Shown here one piece after another: positions 1 to 8,688 of a DNA stretch of 64,000 nt (position 1 is its first letter; the number at the start of each line of letters is the position of its first letter). Under the pieces are notes generated by a model. It had not been told where the DNA came from. It made no database searches and saw only the letters and a list, made by a program, of their open reading frames with translations. Source of the stretch: Streptomyces albogriseolus (lineage in GTDB: Bacteria > Actinomycetota > Actinomycetes > Streptomycetales > Streptomycetaceae); assembly GCA_014650475.1 (NCBI GenBank), contig BMVA01000007.1, positions 301,764 to 365,763 of the forward strand, given 5' to 3'. The translations under genes and the position numbers were made by a program.

Positions 1-313
1 CGTTGCCGACCTCGCCGGCGCCGTCCCAGGAGAACACCACGAACTGCGGGGGCGTCTGACCCGGCTCCAGCGGCACGGGCCGCTCGGGCTGGTGGGGCTG
101 CCTTCCGGTGAAGGAGGTGGAGCCGTCGCCGATCGGCCGGACCGTCGCGGTCGGCTTCGGCTTCGGCGACGCGGGACGGTCCCCGGTCCCCGGGCGGGAA
201 CCGCCGGCAGGGGTCGGTCCGTCGGAGCCGGGGCCGCCGCAGCCGGCCAAGGAGACGGCGGCGGCGGCCCCCGCGCCGAGCCCGAGCATTCCCCTGCGGG
301 AGAGAGCGCGCAT
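1..313 (-). CDS. Lipoprotein, polysaccharide-deacetylase-like (partial)
   Basis: The gene runs off the left edge; only about 104 N-terminal codons are present. The protein starts with an arginine pair (residues 6-7), a hydrophobic stretch and a lipobox LAGC with Cys25, so it should be a membrane-anchored lipoprotein, possibly Tat-exported. A Ser/Pro/Gly-rich linker follows, and then a segment reading QFVVFSWDGAGEVGN. That segment resembles the first strand and metal-binding Asp of NodB-type polysaccharide deacetylases, but too little is left to prove it. I chose the ATG at 313 because AAGGGGGA lies just upstream. Another in-frame ATG at 331 is possible. It is co-directional with the phosphatase and hemL upstream, after a 131-bp gap. 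Confidence 0.6.
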   Translation of the reverse strand, partial: MRALSRRGMLGLGAGAAAAVSLAGCGGPGSDGPTPAGGSRPGTGDRPASPKPKPTATVRPIGDGSTSFTGRQPHQPERPVPLEPGQTPPQFVVFSWDGAGEVGN

Positions 314-444
314 GGCGTCCCCCTTCGTCATGTCCCTGAGTGGTCACCCATTCAGAGGAGTTGACGCAGAGGGAGGTTCCCGCCGGACGCGGAGGTTCCG
401 CAAGGAAACCGCCGTGAGGGCGGCGCACCGCCCTCACACGGGCG

Positions 445-1143
445 TCACGCGCCGTAGGCCTTGCCGGCGCCCTTCGCCGGCTTGGCGCCCGCCCGCAGAT
501 GCGCGGGCACCAGGTCGAGCGCGGGCTCGCTGTACCCCACGGAGACGATTCTGTCGCCGCGGTAGGTGAACGTGGTCAGCGAGGCCAGGGTGCACTGGCG
601 GCGCCGCGGGTCGTGCCACAGCCGGCGCTTCTCCACGTAGGACCGCACGATCCAGATCGGCAGCTGGTGGCTGACCAGCACCGCCTCGTGGCCGCGGGCC
701 GCGTCCTTCGCCGCCTCCAGCGCGCCCATCATGCGCACCACCTGGTCGACGTACGACTCGCCCCAGGACGGCCTGAACGGGTTGACGACGTGCTTCCAGT
801 TGGCCGGGCGGCGCAGCGCGCCGTCGCCGATGCCGAAGGTCTTGCCCTGGAAGACGTTCTCCGCCTCGATCAGCCGCCGGTCGGTGGCGATGTCCAGGCC
901 GTGCGCCTTGGCGATGGGCTCGGCCGTCTCCTGCGCCCGCTCCAGCGGGGAGGCGCACACATGGACGATGTCCCGGGGGGCCAGGTGCTCGGCGACCCGG
1001 TCGGCCATACGCCGGCCCAGCTCGGAGAGGTGGTAGCCGGGGAGGCGGCCGTAGAGCACGCCGTCCGGGTTCTCGACCTCGCCGTGCCGCATCACGTGGA
1101 CGACGGTGACGTCCTCGGCCTCGGGCTTCTTCTCGGAGCTCAC
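445..1143 (-). CDS. Histidine phosphatase (phosphoglycerate-mutase family)
   Basis: A 232-aa cytoplasmic protein of the histidine phosphatase superfamily. The RHG signature is at residues 19-21 (His20 would be the phosphohistidine), and a second conserved His lies in [10 protein letters not shown]. The substrate cannot be deduced; members act on sugar phosphates, nucleotides or protein phosphates. The GTG start overlaps the hemL stop in a GTGA arrangement, so the two genes are translationally coupled and co-transcribed. In Streptomyces this phosphatase commonly follows hemL (family knowledge), though no direct role in haem synthesis is known to me. The C-terminus is a basic Ala/Lys/Gly tail of about 20 residues. 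Confidence 0.88.
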   Translation of the reverse strand: MSSEKKPEAEDVTVVHVMRHGEVENPDGVLYGRLPGYHLSELGRRMADRVAEHLAPRDIVHVCASPLERAQETAEPIAKAHGLDIATDRRLIEAENVFQGKTFGIGDGALRRPANWKHVVNPFRPSWGESYVDQVVRMMGALEAAKDAARGHEAVLVSHQLPIWIVRSYVEKRRLWHDPRRRQCTLASLTTFTYRGDRIVSVGYSEPALDLVPAHLRAGAKPAKGAGKAYGA

Positions 1144-2456
1144 GCGGTGGCCTCCGCCGCTGCTCGGGCCGCCGCCGGGAGGGCGTCGGCGATGCGCTGG
1201 ACGGCCCGCTCGTCGTGGGCCGTGGACACGAACCAGGACTCGAAGGACGACGGCGGCAGATAGACGCCGTTCGCCAGCAGCGAGTGGAAGAACGCGGTGA
1301 AGCGGAACGACTCCTGCTTTTTGGCGTCCTCGTAGTCGCGGACCGGGTTCTCCGTGAAGAACACGGAGAACATGTTGGAGGCGTTCTGCAGCGTGTGCGC
1401 GACGCCCTCCTTGGTCAGCGCCTCGGTGACGAGGGACCGGATCTGCGCGGAGACCGCGTTCACCTTCTCGTACGCGGCGTCGTCGAGCAGCCTCAGCTGG
1501 GCGAGACCGGCGGCCGTGGCGACCGGGTTCCCGGAGAGGGTGCCCGCCTGGTAGACGGGGCCGGCCGGGGCGAGGTGCCCCATGACGTCGGCGCGCCCGC
1601 CGAACGCCGCGGCCGGGAAGCCGCCGCCCATCACCTTGCCGAAGGTCATCAGGTCGGGACGCACACCGTCGACGCCGTACCAGCCGGCGCGGCTCGTGCG
1701 GAAGCCGGTCATCACCTCGTCGGAGATGTACAGCGCGCCGTTCGCGGCGCACGCGTCCTTCAGGCCCTGGTTGAAGCCGGGCAGCGGCGGGACGACGCCC
1801 ATGTTGCCCGGCGACGCCTCGGTGATCACGCAGGCGATCTCGCCCGGGTGCGCGGCGAACGCGGCGTGCACGGCGTCCAGGTCGTTGTACGGCAGCACGA
1901 TGGTGTCGCCGGCCTGCGCGCCGGTCACGCCGGGGGTGTCCGGCAGCGCGAAGGTCGCCACGCCGGAGCCGGCGGAGGCGAGCAGCGCGTCCACGTGGCC
2001 GTGGTAGCAGCCGGCGAACTTGATCACCTTGCTGCGCTGCGTGAAGCCGCGGGCGAGGCGGATCGCCGACATGGTGGCCTCGGTGCCGCTGGACACCAGC
2101 CGCACCTGCTCCAGCGGCTCGATCCGCGCGACCATCTCCTCGGCGAGCGCGACCTCGCCCTCACCGGGCGTGCCGAAGGAGGTGCCGCGCGCGACGGCCT
2201 CCTGCACGGCGGCGATCACCTCGGGGTGCGCGTGCCCGAGGATCATCGGCCCCCAGGAGCACACCAGGTCGACGTACTCGCGCCCGTCGGAGTCGGTCAG
2301 GTAGGGCCCGCTGCCGGAGACCATGAACCGGGGCGTGCCGCCGACGGCGCGGAAGGCACGCACCGGTGAGTTCACACCACCGGGAGTGACGGCCGCGGCA
2401 CGATCGAACAGCGCCTGCGAGGCTGGGGCTTCGTACGAATATGGCAGTTCGCTCAT
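1140..2456 (-). CDS. hemL: Glutamate-1-semialdehyde 2,1-aminomutase
   Basis: This 438-aa PLP enzyme converts glutamate-1-semialdehyde to 5-aminolevulinate, the second step of the C5 tetrapyrrole pathway that begins with HemA. It has full family length. Visible signatures are the N-terminal [11 protein letters not shown], the PLP-phosphate-binding [16 protein letters not shown] and the Schiff-base lysine in [11 protein letters not shown] near residue 270. The start ATG at 2456 has AGG a few bases upstream. The next gene, a histidine phosphatase, overlaps by 4 bp. A 498-bp gap on the 5' side separates it from a divergent gene and should hold the promoter. hemB and hemA-hemC-hemD lie elsewhere in the same window. 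Confidence 0.96.
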   Translation of the reverse strand: MSELPYSYEAPASQALFDRAAAVTPGGVNSPVRAFRAVGGTPRFMVSGSGPYLTDSDGREYVDLVCSWGPMILGHAHPEVIAAVQEAVARGTSFGTPGEGEVALAEEMVARIEPLEQVRLVSSGTEATMSAIRLARGFTQRSKVIKFAGCYHGHVDALLASAGSGVATFALPDTPGVTGAQAGDTIVLPYNDLDAVHAAFAAHPGEIACVITEASPGNMGVVPPLPGFNQGLKDACAANGALYISDEVMTGFRTSRAGWYGVDGVRPDLMTFGKVMGGGFPAAAFGGRADVMGHLAPAGPVYQAGTLSGNPVATAAGLAQLRLLDDAAYEKVNAVSAQIRSLVTEALTKEGVAHTLQNASNMFSVFFTENPVRDYEDAKKQESFRFTAFFHSLLANGVYLPPSSFESWFVSTAHDERAVQRIADALPAAARAAAEATA

Positions 2457-2954
2457 GACCTGCGACTTCTCCGACCTTTTCCGACGTCCCGGGTGTCTCG
2501 CCGGGCTGCGGCTGCTGTGACTCGTTTCAGGGTAGGCCAGGGGCCCGGCGCGGCGTCCGTGGCCCGACGACCTCCCGATCGGGGCCCGGTACCGGCCGTG
2601 ATCTGCGAAACTGACCCCTGGTGCACACAGCTCGCACGGCCGGGGCGGCCGGGGCCCGCGAAGATCTCGCGGACGGATGTTTCACCGCACGTTTCGGCGG
2701 GCGGCCGTGGGGGAGGTCACTGTCACGATGATCGGGTTGCGCGGCGGGGGCCACGCGTCCTAGAAAAGCAGTCGGGTGGAGATATGCATCGCGGTGGCGG
2801 ACTGGGCGAGGGGACCGACGACCTGGGTCCTCGACGTGCCCGGCGGGGAAGGCACCGACGCGAAGCGGAGGAATCGGATCAGACACGTCGTACACACGGC
2901 GAACCGGAGCGGATCGGCCCTCTGAACGGGGCGGGGAGCAGGAATGGTGGTCGG
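2457..2954. other. Intergenic region, hemL / hypothetical gene
   Basis: About 500 bp between divergent genes. I see no coding region with the strong third-position G/C bias of its neighbours. An in-frame ATG at 2784 with GGTGGAG just upstream could extend the downstream gene by 57 codons, but that stretch uses many A/T-ending codons, so it reads as untranslated leader. No repeat, tRNA or riboswitch was recognised. Promoters for both flanking genes must lie here. Confidence 0.5.
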
Positions 2955-3392
2955 GTGGGGGTGACGTACAAGTACTTCGGTGCGCCGGACGGCGCCACCG
3001 CGGCCCGCGTCCCGATCTCCATGCGCCCCGAGGAGCTCGGCGGGGACGAGCTGGGCATGGGCGGCATGTTCACCAAGATCAAGCCGGAGACCATGGCCGC
3101 GATGGTGCTCACGGGCATCGAGGGCGTCCCCCTGCACAAGGTGCCGCCGCTCGAACTGGTCGTCCTGCACCCGGACTACGCGGTCGTGAAGCTCCCCATG
3201 ACGGTGGTGGACCCCCTGCGGGACATAGGCGAGGAGGCGGTCGGCGCGGCCGCCTTCATCTGGTCGACGGTCCCGGACCGCGGCGGTCCGCGGGACGCTT
3301 TCAACGTTTACCAGCTGCTGCACGAGTGGCAGGACTTCTCGCACCGGCTGCACGACGCGGGGCATCAGGCGTACTGCCTGGTGTGGCCGTGA
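2955..3392 (+). CDS. Conserved actinobacterial hypothetical protein
   Basis: A soluble protein of about 145 aa with no signal peptide or membrane segment. It is rich in hydrophobic beta-type stretches (LELVVLHPDYAVVKLPM) and has a C-terminal helix containing HEWQDFSHRLHDAGH. I do not recognise a characterised family; it looks like a protein conserved beside hemL in Streptomyces. I placed the start at GTG 2955, with AGGA about 11 bp upstream, because codon usage becomes typical only from here. GTG 2961 and ATG 2784 are alternatives. It is transcribed away from hemL and has no downstream partner on the same strand. Confidence 0.72.
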   Translation: MGVTYKYFGAPDGATAARVPISMRPEELGGDELGMGGMFTKIKPETMAAMVLTGIEGVPLHKVPPLELVVLHPDYAVVKLPMTVVDPLRDIGEEAVGAAAFIWSTVPDRGGPRDAFNVYQLLHEWQDFSHRLHDAGHQAYCLVWP

Positions 3393-3508
3393 TCTGGGGT
3401 TAAGGGTCGGGCGGGGTCTTCGGGCCTCGACCCGATGGGACACCCAGCACTCCGGCCCACGAGGCAACCACCGTCTCGCTCCGGCAGCCGCGAGCACATC
3501 GGCGCTGA

Positions 3509-3690
3509 TCACGACCGCGCGGACAGCCTCGGGTCAAGCAGCTCCAGCACTTCCTCCCAGCGGTACCGGTCGGCCCCGCCGCCGGCCTTCGGCCGGTGAG
3601 GCTCGTAGGAGCCGACCAGGACACCCATCTCGCGCAGCAGGTCCAGACTCCGTCGGTATGCAGGGTGGGCGGCCTGGGCGGAGTTCGACC
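3509..3690 (-). pseudogene. Flavoprotein gene remnant (C-terminal fragment)
   Basis: Read on the minus strand, an open stretch ends at a TGA at 3509 and contains AYRRSLDLLREMGV, EPHRPKAGGG and RYRWEEVLELL. This matches, from memory, the C-terminal end of Streptomyces flavoproteins of the phosphopantothenoylcysteine-decarboxylase type, whose last segment carries FRRSVEELR..., EPHPPRTGGG and a Trp-containing helix. The first 100 or more residues of such a protein, including the FMN-binding part, are missing and no start codon fits. I therefore read it as a decayed 3' fragment left by deletion. The fragment is about 50-60 codons. Confidence 0.55.
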
Positions 3691-3722
3691 GATCGGCGGA
3701 GTGGCTCGGGTCGACGAGTGGT

Positions 3723-4706
3723 TCAGCCGTACCGGGTGAACAGGGCGTCGAGGTAGTCCTCCAGGCGGCGGGTGAGGACCTCCGGGGTCAGGTCGGTGCG
3801 GCCGAGGGTGCGCCAGGGGACCGCGACCTTCTCCGCGTCGCCGTAGCCCAGGGCGTCCAGGAGGCGCCAGTAGAGGTGGGCGGGGGCGTCCGGGGCGAGG
3901 GCGCCGCCGGCGGCGGTGTAGCGGTCGGCGAAGTCCATCCCGGCGGGGGCGCCGTGCAGCAGGGCGAGGGCGGTCGAGCAGTGGGCGACGTCCAGGTCGG
4001 CCGGTCCCCAGGAGGTCTCCACCCAGTCGACGACGCCGCTGACCCGCGGGGCGTCGTCGGGGCCGGTGAAGAGGACGTTGCCGGGGTGGAAGTCCCGGTG
4101 CAGGAAGCAGCCCTGGTGGGACGGGGGTTCGCGGCGGATGACGTCGGCGGCACGGCGCCACAGCCCGGGGCGACGGGTGGCCGGGGGCGGTGTCACACGG
4201 TCCGGGGAGGCCCACGCCTGGTAGGCGCGGGGGCGTCGACGCGCGGGCACGGGCAGGCGGTGGATGCGGACGAGGAGGCGGGCCAGCTCGTCGGCCCGGG
4301 TCTCCGCGCCCTGGTCGTGCGGGCGGACGGCTCCCGGGAGGCGGGTCATCAGCAGGGACGGGTGGTCGCAGTGCCGGGCGGTGGCGTCCACCGCGACGAG
4401 CGTGGCCGCCGGGACGTCCGTGGCGGCGAGCAGGCGCAGGATGTCCGCCTCGCGGGTGAGCAGGCCCTCGGCGTGCCGTACGAAGAACGGCTTGACGAAG
4501 GAGCGCAGGACGAGGGAGCGGGGGCCGTCCGGCCCGGTGACGTCCAGGCGGCGCATCTCCGACGTCCAGCCGCCGCGCAGCCGGTCCACCCGCTCGATGC
4601 GTTCCCCGGCGGCCAGGGTCTTCTCCACCCAGGCGCGGGTGGCGTCCCACGGGTGGTCGATGTCTTCGGTCGGGTCGTCGGTCGTGGCCCCCATGCGGGG
4701 CAGCAT
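3723..4706 (-). CDS. Aminoglycoside phosphotransferase family protein
   Basis: A 327-aa kinase-fold protein of the APH/choline-kinase superfamily. The catalytic loop HRDFHPGN is at residues 203-210 (Asp205 catalytic, Asn210 metal-binding), and the DFG-equivalent Asp is in VVDW at 225-228, followed by GPADLDVAH. The substrate is unknown; such chromosomal genes rarely confer drug resistance and more often act on small alcohols or natural products. The start could be the first Met or the Met at residue 5, and neither has an obvious Shine-Dalgarno. It follows an alpha/beta hydrolase gene on the same strand with an 18-bp gap, so the two may be co-transcribed. Confidence 0.85.
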   Translation of the reverse strand: MLPRMGATTDDPTEDIDHPWDATRAWVEKTLAAGERIERVDRLRGGWTSEMRRLDVTGPDGPRSLVLRSFVKPFFVRHAEGLLTREADILRLLAATDVPAATLVAVDATARHCDHPSLLMTRLPGAVRPHDQGAETRADELARLLVRIHRLPVPARRRPRAYQAWASPDRVTPPPATRRPGLWRRAADVIRREPPSHQGCFLHRDFHPGNVLFTGPDDAPRVSGVVDWVETSWGPADLDVAHCSTALALLHGAPAGMDFADRYTAAGGALAPDAPAHLYWRLLDALGYGDAEKVAVPWRTLGRTDLTPEVLTRRLEDYLDALFTRYG

Positions 4707-4724
4707 ACGTACGCGGGGTGACGG

Positions 4725-5558
4725 TCAGCCGAGGAAACGGATCAGGTGGTCGTTCAGCTTCTCCGGCTCGGCGACGGGGAGCGAGTGGTGGGTGGCTCCG
4801 GGGAGCACCGTCACCTCGGCCTGCGGCAGCGCCCGGCGGGCCTTGTCGGCGACCTTGGCGGCGTCGTGCGTACGGCTGTGCTCGGCGAGCAGGACCAGGA
4901 CCGGCATGCGGAGTCCGGCGGTCCGGGGGCGGCCGCCGACGACCAGTTTGCGGCCGGGCACGGTGGTGGCCAGGGCGTAGAGGCGCTGCCAGGTCTCGTC
5001 GAGCGGGCGGCCCGCCGTCTCCCAGGACAGGAAGGAGCGGGCGCGGGCCTCGTTCGGGCGGAGTACGGAGGGCAGCGCGCGGAGGAGGTACCCGGGGCGG
5101 AACCCCGCGAACACCTGGGTGGGGTCCAGCAAGGCGAGCCGGTCGAGCCGCCGCGGCGCGTGGAGGGCGTACCGGGCGGCCAGCCAGGCGCCGTAGGAGT
5201 GGCCGCACAGGTGCGTGCGGGTCAGCCCGAGTCCGTCGAGCACCGCGTCCAGCCAGGCCGTGAGGTCGTCGGCGCCCTTCAGCGGAGTGCCCCGGCGTTC
5301 GGTGCGGCCGGCGTCGCCCAGCAGGTCCACCGCGTGCACCCGGAACCGCCGGCCGAGCGCCGGGGCGTTGGCGAACCAGACCAGGCCGGTCGCGGAGCCG
5401 CCCGGCAGCAGCACGAGAGGGGTGCCGTCCGCCGGGCCGTGCACATGCACCCGGGTGGGCCCGTACGGGGTGGCCACGTCCCGCTCCTCCGTGAACTCGG
5501 GCCAGCGGGCGCGGAGTTCCTCGTAGGCACGGTCGAAGGCCGAAGGCGATGCGGACAC
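4725..5558 (-). CDS. Alpha/beta hydrolase
   Basis: A 277-aa cytoplasmic hydrolase. The nucleophile elbow is GHSYGA with Ser121. An oxyanion-hole region LLPGGSATG is at residues 50-58, and a terminal His lies in LPGATHHSLP. The overall pattern resembles carboxylesterases of the YcgS type, but the substrate cannot be inferred. It sits between the SARP-type regulator upstream (46-bp gap, same strand) and the APH-like kinase downstream, suggesting a three-gene minus-strand transcription unit. Confidence 0.86.
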   Translation of the reverse strand: MSASPSAFDRAYEELRARWPEFTEERDVATPYGPTRVHVHGPADGTPLVLLPGGSATGLVWFANAPALGRRFRVHAVDLLGDAGRTERRGTPLKGADDLTAWLDAVLDGLGLTRTHLCGHSYGAWLAARYALHAPRRLDRLALLDPTQVFAGFRPGYLLRALPSVLRPNEARARSFLSWETAGRPLDETWQRLYALATTVPGRKLVVGGRPRTAGLRMPVLVLLAEHSRTHDAAKVADKARRALPQAEVTVLPGATHHSLPVAEPEKLNDHLIRFLG

Positions 5559-5604
5559 GGAGACATCCTGGCGGCCGGGTTCGCCGCATGCAACGGCGCG
5601 CCTC

Positions 5605-7551
5605 TCACCCGTCCGCGTACGCCTCCGCCTCCTCCAGGTACGTCGCCACCGGGCCCAGGGTCAGCATGCCGGCGGCGGCGCCCGCGTGTTCCGTGCGGGC
5701 GTCGCGGAGGGCGGTCGCGGCGCGTGCGGCGGTGTCGTGGTCGCCCAGGCGGACGGCGGCGCGGGCGGTCAGGCACCACAGGGCCTCCTGCAGGTGGTCG
5801 GGCGGTGGTGCGGGGGCCGCGGCGAGGGCGGTCCGGGCCTGGGCGTCGCGGCCCTGGTCGAGCAGGAGGAGGGGTTCGGTCCAGGGGCGGTACGGGCCCC
5901 AGTCGAGGCGGGGATCGGCGGGCGCGGGCCGGCCGTGCAGCAGGCGCAGGCCCAGCAGGGCGAGCGGGAGCAGGCCGCGGTGCAGTCCGGGCATGCCCGC
6001 CGTACGGAGGGCCTCGTCGGCGGTGCGGTAGTGCGCAGCGACCGTGGCGGGGGACGGTCCGCCGGGCTCGGTGCTGCGGGCCGCCGCGACCCGGGCCCGG
6101 AACCACGCCGTGAGGACGGGGACGAGGGGCGCCTCGGTGGCGGCGGCGAGCCGTTCGGCGGCTTCCGCGTGCGTGGACGCGGTGTCCAGGTCGCCGAGGG
6201 CGGAGGCGGACTGGAGGCGGACGAGCCGGCCGAGCACGGCGAAGGCGGGCAGGCCGTGCGCGGTGGCCAGGTCGAGGATCTCGGCGCCGGTGCGGTCGCG
6301 TTCCGCCGCGAGCCCGGGGCGGGTGAAGGACTGGAGGAACACCCCGTTGAGGGCGAACACCAGCAGGGCGGGGTCGCCCAGGTCCCGGGCCAGCGCCTGA
6401 GCCCGCCGGGCCGCGTCCCGGGCGCGGTCCCGCTCCGGCGGGGTCAGGCCGGCGCTGCGGCTCTCGACCGCGACGGTGGCCAGCAGGCGGGCGGTCAGGT
6501 CGGCGGGGGCGTCGGGCCCGAGCGCGGCGAGCGTACGGACGGCGGCCTCGACGACCGCCCGGGACTGCGCGGGGTCGTCGGCCCGGCTCCACAGGGCGGG
6601 CACGTCGTAGGCGCCGATGATCCGGGCGGTGAGGGCGAGGTCGCCGGTGCGTTCCGCCGCCGTGATCGCGGCGAGACGGTCGCTGCGGGAGCGGACCAGT
6701 GCGTCGCCGCCCGCCAGGGCGAGGGTGCGGGCCAGGTCCAGGGTGGTGCGCGGGCCGAGCGGGACGCCGGGACCGGTCCAGGTGGTGGCCGGGGCGGCGG
6801 ACGGGGTGGTCCCGTTGAGGATGTCCGTCTCCAGGCGCAGCAGGTCGGCGCCCGGGTCGAGTCCGAGCTGGTCGGCGAGGGTCGCGCGGGCGCGGCGCAG
6901 GGTGTCCAGCGCGTCGGCGCGGCGGCCCGCGTGGTGCAGGGCGCGGGCGAGGAGCGTCCAGGCGGGTTCGCGCCACGGGTGTGCGGCGACCTGGTCGCGC
7001 AGGTCGGTGACGAGGCCGGCGCCCTCGCCCCGGTCGAGGAGGATGCGGGCGCGCAGTTCGACCGCCTCCGCACGCAGCTCCTCCAGCCGGGCCCGCTCGC
7101 GCTCCGCCCACGCGGAGCCGGTCACATCGGCGTAGGCGGGACCGCGCCAGGCCGCGAGCGCCTCACCGAGCGCGGCCACCTCGCCGGGGGTGCGCCGGGC
7201 GCGGGCGAGGGCGTCCTGGAAGCGGTGCGCGTCGACGTCCTCGCGCGGCAGGCGCAGGGCGTAGCCGGGGCCCTCGGTGACCAGGACGCGCGGCGGGGTG
7301 CGGGGCGGCCGGCCGGGTTCGAGGGCACGGCGCAGCGCGGCGACGAACGTGCGCAGGGCGCCGACGGCACGGGCCGGCGGCTGCTCGGCCCACAGGTCGT
7401 CGACGAGCGTCTCGGTGGTGACCATCCGCCCCTCGGCGGCGACGAGACGGCCGAGGACCTCACGGTGCCGGGGGCCGCCGAGGGGGACGGGGGTGCCGTC
7501 GTCCCTGAAGGCCCGGACGGCGCCGAGCACGTCGATGCGCATGGTTCCCAT
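5605..7551 (-). CDS. AfsR/SARP-family regulator with BTAD domain
   Basis: A 648-aa putative transcription activator. Residues 1-95 form an OmpR-like winged-helix DNA-binding domain (MRIDVLGAVRAF ... GPRHREVLGRLV ... LVDDLWAEQPP). Residues about 100-245 are the bacterial transcriptional activator domain, seen as FQDALARARRTPGEV and EPAWTLLARALHHAGRRADAL. The remaining 400 residues are Ala/Arg-rich helical, TPR-like repeats without a P-loop, so this is a medium-size SARP lacking the NB-ARC ATPase of AfsR. A second start at Met4 is equally plausible. It is divergent from the hydrolase at 7689, and the 137-bp gap probably carries its operator. Downstream targets are likely the neighbouring hydrolases, but this is inference. 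Confidence 0.85.
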   Translation of the reverse strand: MGTMRIDVLGAVRAFRDDGTPVPLGGPRHREVLGRLVAAEGRMVTTETLVDDLWAEQPPARAVGALRTFVAALRRALEPGRPPRTPPRVLVTEGPGYALRLPREDVDAHRFQDALARARRTPGEVAALGEALAAWRGPAYADVTGSAWAERERARLEELRAEAVELRARILLDRGEGAGLVTDLRDQVAAHPWREPAWTLLARALHHAGRRADALDTLRRARATLADQLGLDPGADLLRLETDILNGTTPSAAPATTWTGPGVPLGPRTTLDLARTLALAGGDALVRSRSDRLAAITAAERTGDLALTARIIGAYDVPALWSRADDPAQSRAVVEAAVRTLAALGPDAPADLTARLLATVAVESRSAGLTPPERDRARDAARRAQALARDLGDPALLVFALNGVFLQSFTRPGLAAERDRTGAEILDLATAHGLPAFAVLGRLVRLQSASALGDLDTASTHAEAAERLAAATEAPLVPVLTAWFRARVAAARSTEPGGPSPATVAAHYRTADEALRTAGMPGLHRGLLPLALLGLRLLHGRPAPADPRLDWGPYRPWTEPLLLLDQGRDAQARTALAAAPAPPPDHLQEALWCLTARAAVRLGDHDTAARAATALRDARTEHAGAAAGMLTLGPVATYLEEAEAYADG

Positions 7552-7688
7552 CCTGGGGGTGGGCGGGGACGAAGGGGCGCGCCCTCCTCTCTTGAAGGTC
7601 TTGAGGGCGCCCTCACTCCCGGCGTACTGATCCGCTGCTCATCGCGATGCCCCACGCTGCTCCGGTCCCCGCATCACCACCTGGAGAG

Positions 7689-8582
7689 ATGGACGCACCC
7701 CTTATGACACCCACCATCCCCGGCTTCGGCCACTTCCGCCTGCCCGGTGCGGACGGCGTCGAGCTGGCCGGCGCCGTCGGCGGGCACGGCAGCCCCGTCG
7801 TGCTGCTGCACGGCTTTCCGCAGACCCACCTGATGTGGCGGCACGTCGCCGAGCGGCTCGCCGCCGAGCACACCGTGATCTGCCCCGACCTGCGCGGCTA
7901 CGGCGACAGCGGCAAACCGGCCGCCGACAGCCCCGCCGTGTACGCCAAGCGCACCATGGCGGCCGACGTCGTGGCGCTGGCCGCCGCGCTCGGCCACGAC
8001 CGCTTCGCCCTCGTCGGGCACGACCGGGGAGCCCTCGTCGCCTTCCGGGCCGGGCTCGACCACCCGGAGACCGTCACGCACCTCGGCATCCTCGACGTCG
8101 TGCCGACGCTCGACATGTGGGACGTCCTGCACGGCGTCTCCGCGGCGGTCGCCTTCCACCTGTATCTCATGGCACAGCCGCCCGGCCTGCCGGAGACGAT
8201 GATCGCGGGCAGCGCGGACGCCTTCTTCGGGTCGTTCCTCGACGCCTGGTCCGGCGGACCGGACGCGCTGCCGCCGGAGGTGCGGGCGGCGTACCTGCGG
8301 GCGAGCCGCGCGGCGGTGCCGTCGATCGTCGCCGACTACCGGGCCTCGGCGGGCGTCGACATCGAGCACGACCGGGCCGACCTGGACGCGGGCACCCGGC
8401 TCGCCATGCCGGTGACGGTCCTCCAGCAGGACTGGGGCGCCCAGCTGGGCTACGACGCCGCGGCGGTGTGGCGGGCCTGGGCGCCGGACCTGGACCACCG
8501 GCTGACCAAGGCCGGGCACTTCATGGCCGAGGAGGCGCCCGAGGAGGTGACGGCGGCGATCCGGGACCTGCTGACCCGATGA
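7689..8582 (+). CDS. Alpha/beta hydrolase, haloacetate-dehalogenase/epoxide-hydrolase type
   Basis: A 297-aa protein with LLHGFPQTH near residue 40 (oxyanion hole), DLRGYGDSGKP at 67-77 and the nucleophile elbow GHDRGA, where Asp112 replaces Ser. The last two are typical of fluoroacetate dehalogenases and epoxide hydrolases. The terminal His lies in KAGHFMAEE. It probably cleaves a carbon-halogen bond or epoxide through an Asp ester intermediate; the actual substrate is unknown. The start is uncertain among ATG 7647, 7689 and 7704. I prefer 7689 because GGAG lies directly upstream, although closer than ideal. It is divergent from the SARP regulator and may be under its control. Confidence 0.85.
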   Translation: MDAPLMTPTIPGFGHFRLPGADGVELAGAVGGHGSPVVLLHGFPQTHLMWRHVAERLAAEHTVICPDLRGYGDSGKPAADSPAVYAKRTMAADVVALAAALGHDRFALVGHDRGALVAFRAGLDHPETVTHLGILDVVPTLDMWDVLHGVSAAVAFHLYLMAQPPGLPETMIAGSADAFFGSFLDAWSGGPDALPPEVRAAYLRASRAAVPSIVADYRASAGVDIEHDRADLDAGTRLAMPVTVLQQDWGAQLGYDAAAVWRAWAPDLDHRLTKAGHFMAEEAPEEVTAAIRDLLTR

Positions 8583-8608
8583 ACACCGCGTCATCACCCC
8601 CTGGCGGA

Positions 8609-8625
8609 ATACCCCAGGGGGGTAT
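8609..8625 (+). promoter_or_regulatory. Candidate CsoR (copper-sensing repressor) operator
   Basis: A 17-bp site with perfect 7-bp arms ATACCCC and GGGGTAT around the spacer AGG. It closely matches the CsoR operator form known from actinobacteria (AT-ended runs of C and G). It lies 64-80 bp upstream of the DUF4396 gene, whose N-terminus is rich in His and Met. If bound by CsoR it would repress that gene until Cu(I) accumulates. No csoR gene is seen in this window. Confidence 0.7.
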
Positions 8626-8688
8626 ACCGTTCCGGGTGTGCGTGGGGACGACACGGTCCCTGTGACACTGCGAAGGGGGATGAGGTCC

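Noticed and set aside
445-1752. Single 435-codon minus-strand frame covering the phosphatase and part of hemL
   Set aside because: hemL occupies another frame with full domain support; the phosphatase starts at the GTG overlapping the hemL stop.
2784-2954. Upstream ATG extending the hypothetical gene by 57 codons
   Set aside because: A ribosome-binding site is present but third positions are rich in A/T, unlike the rest of the gene. Kept only as an alternative.
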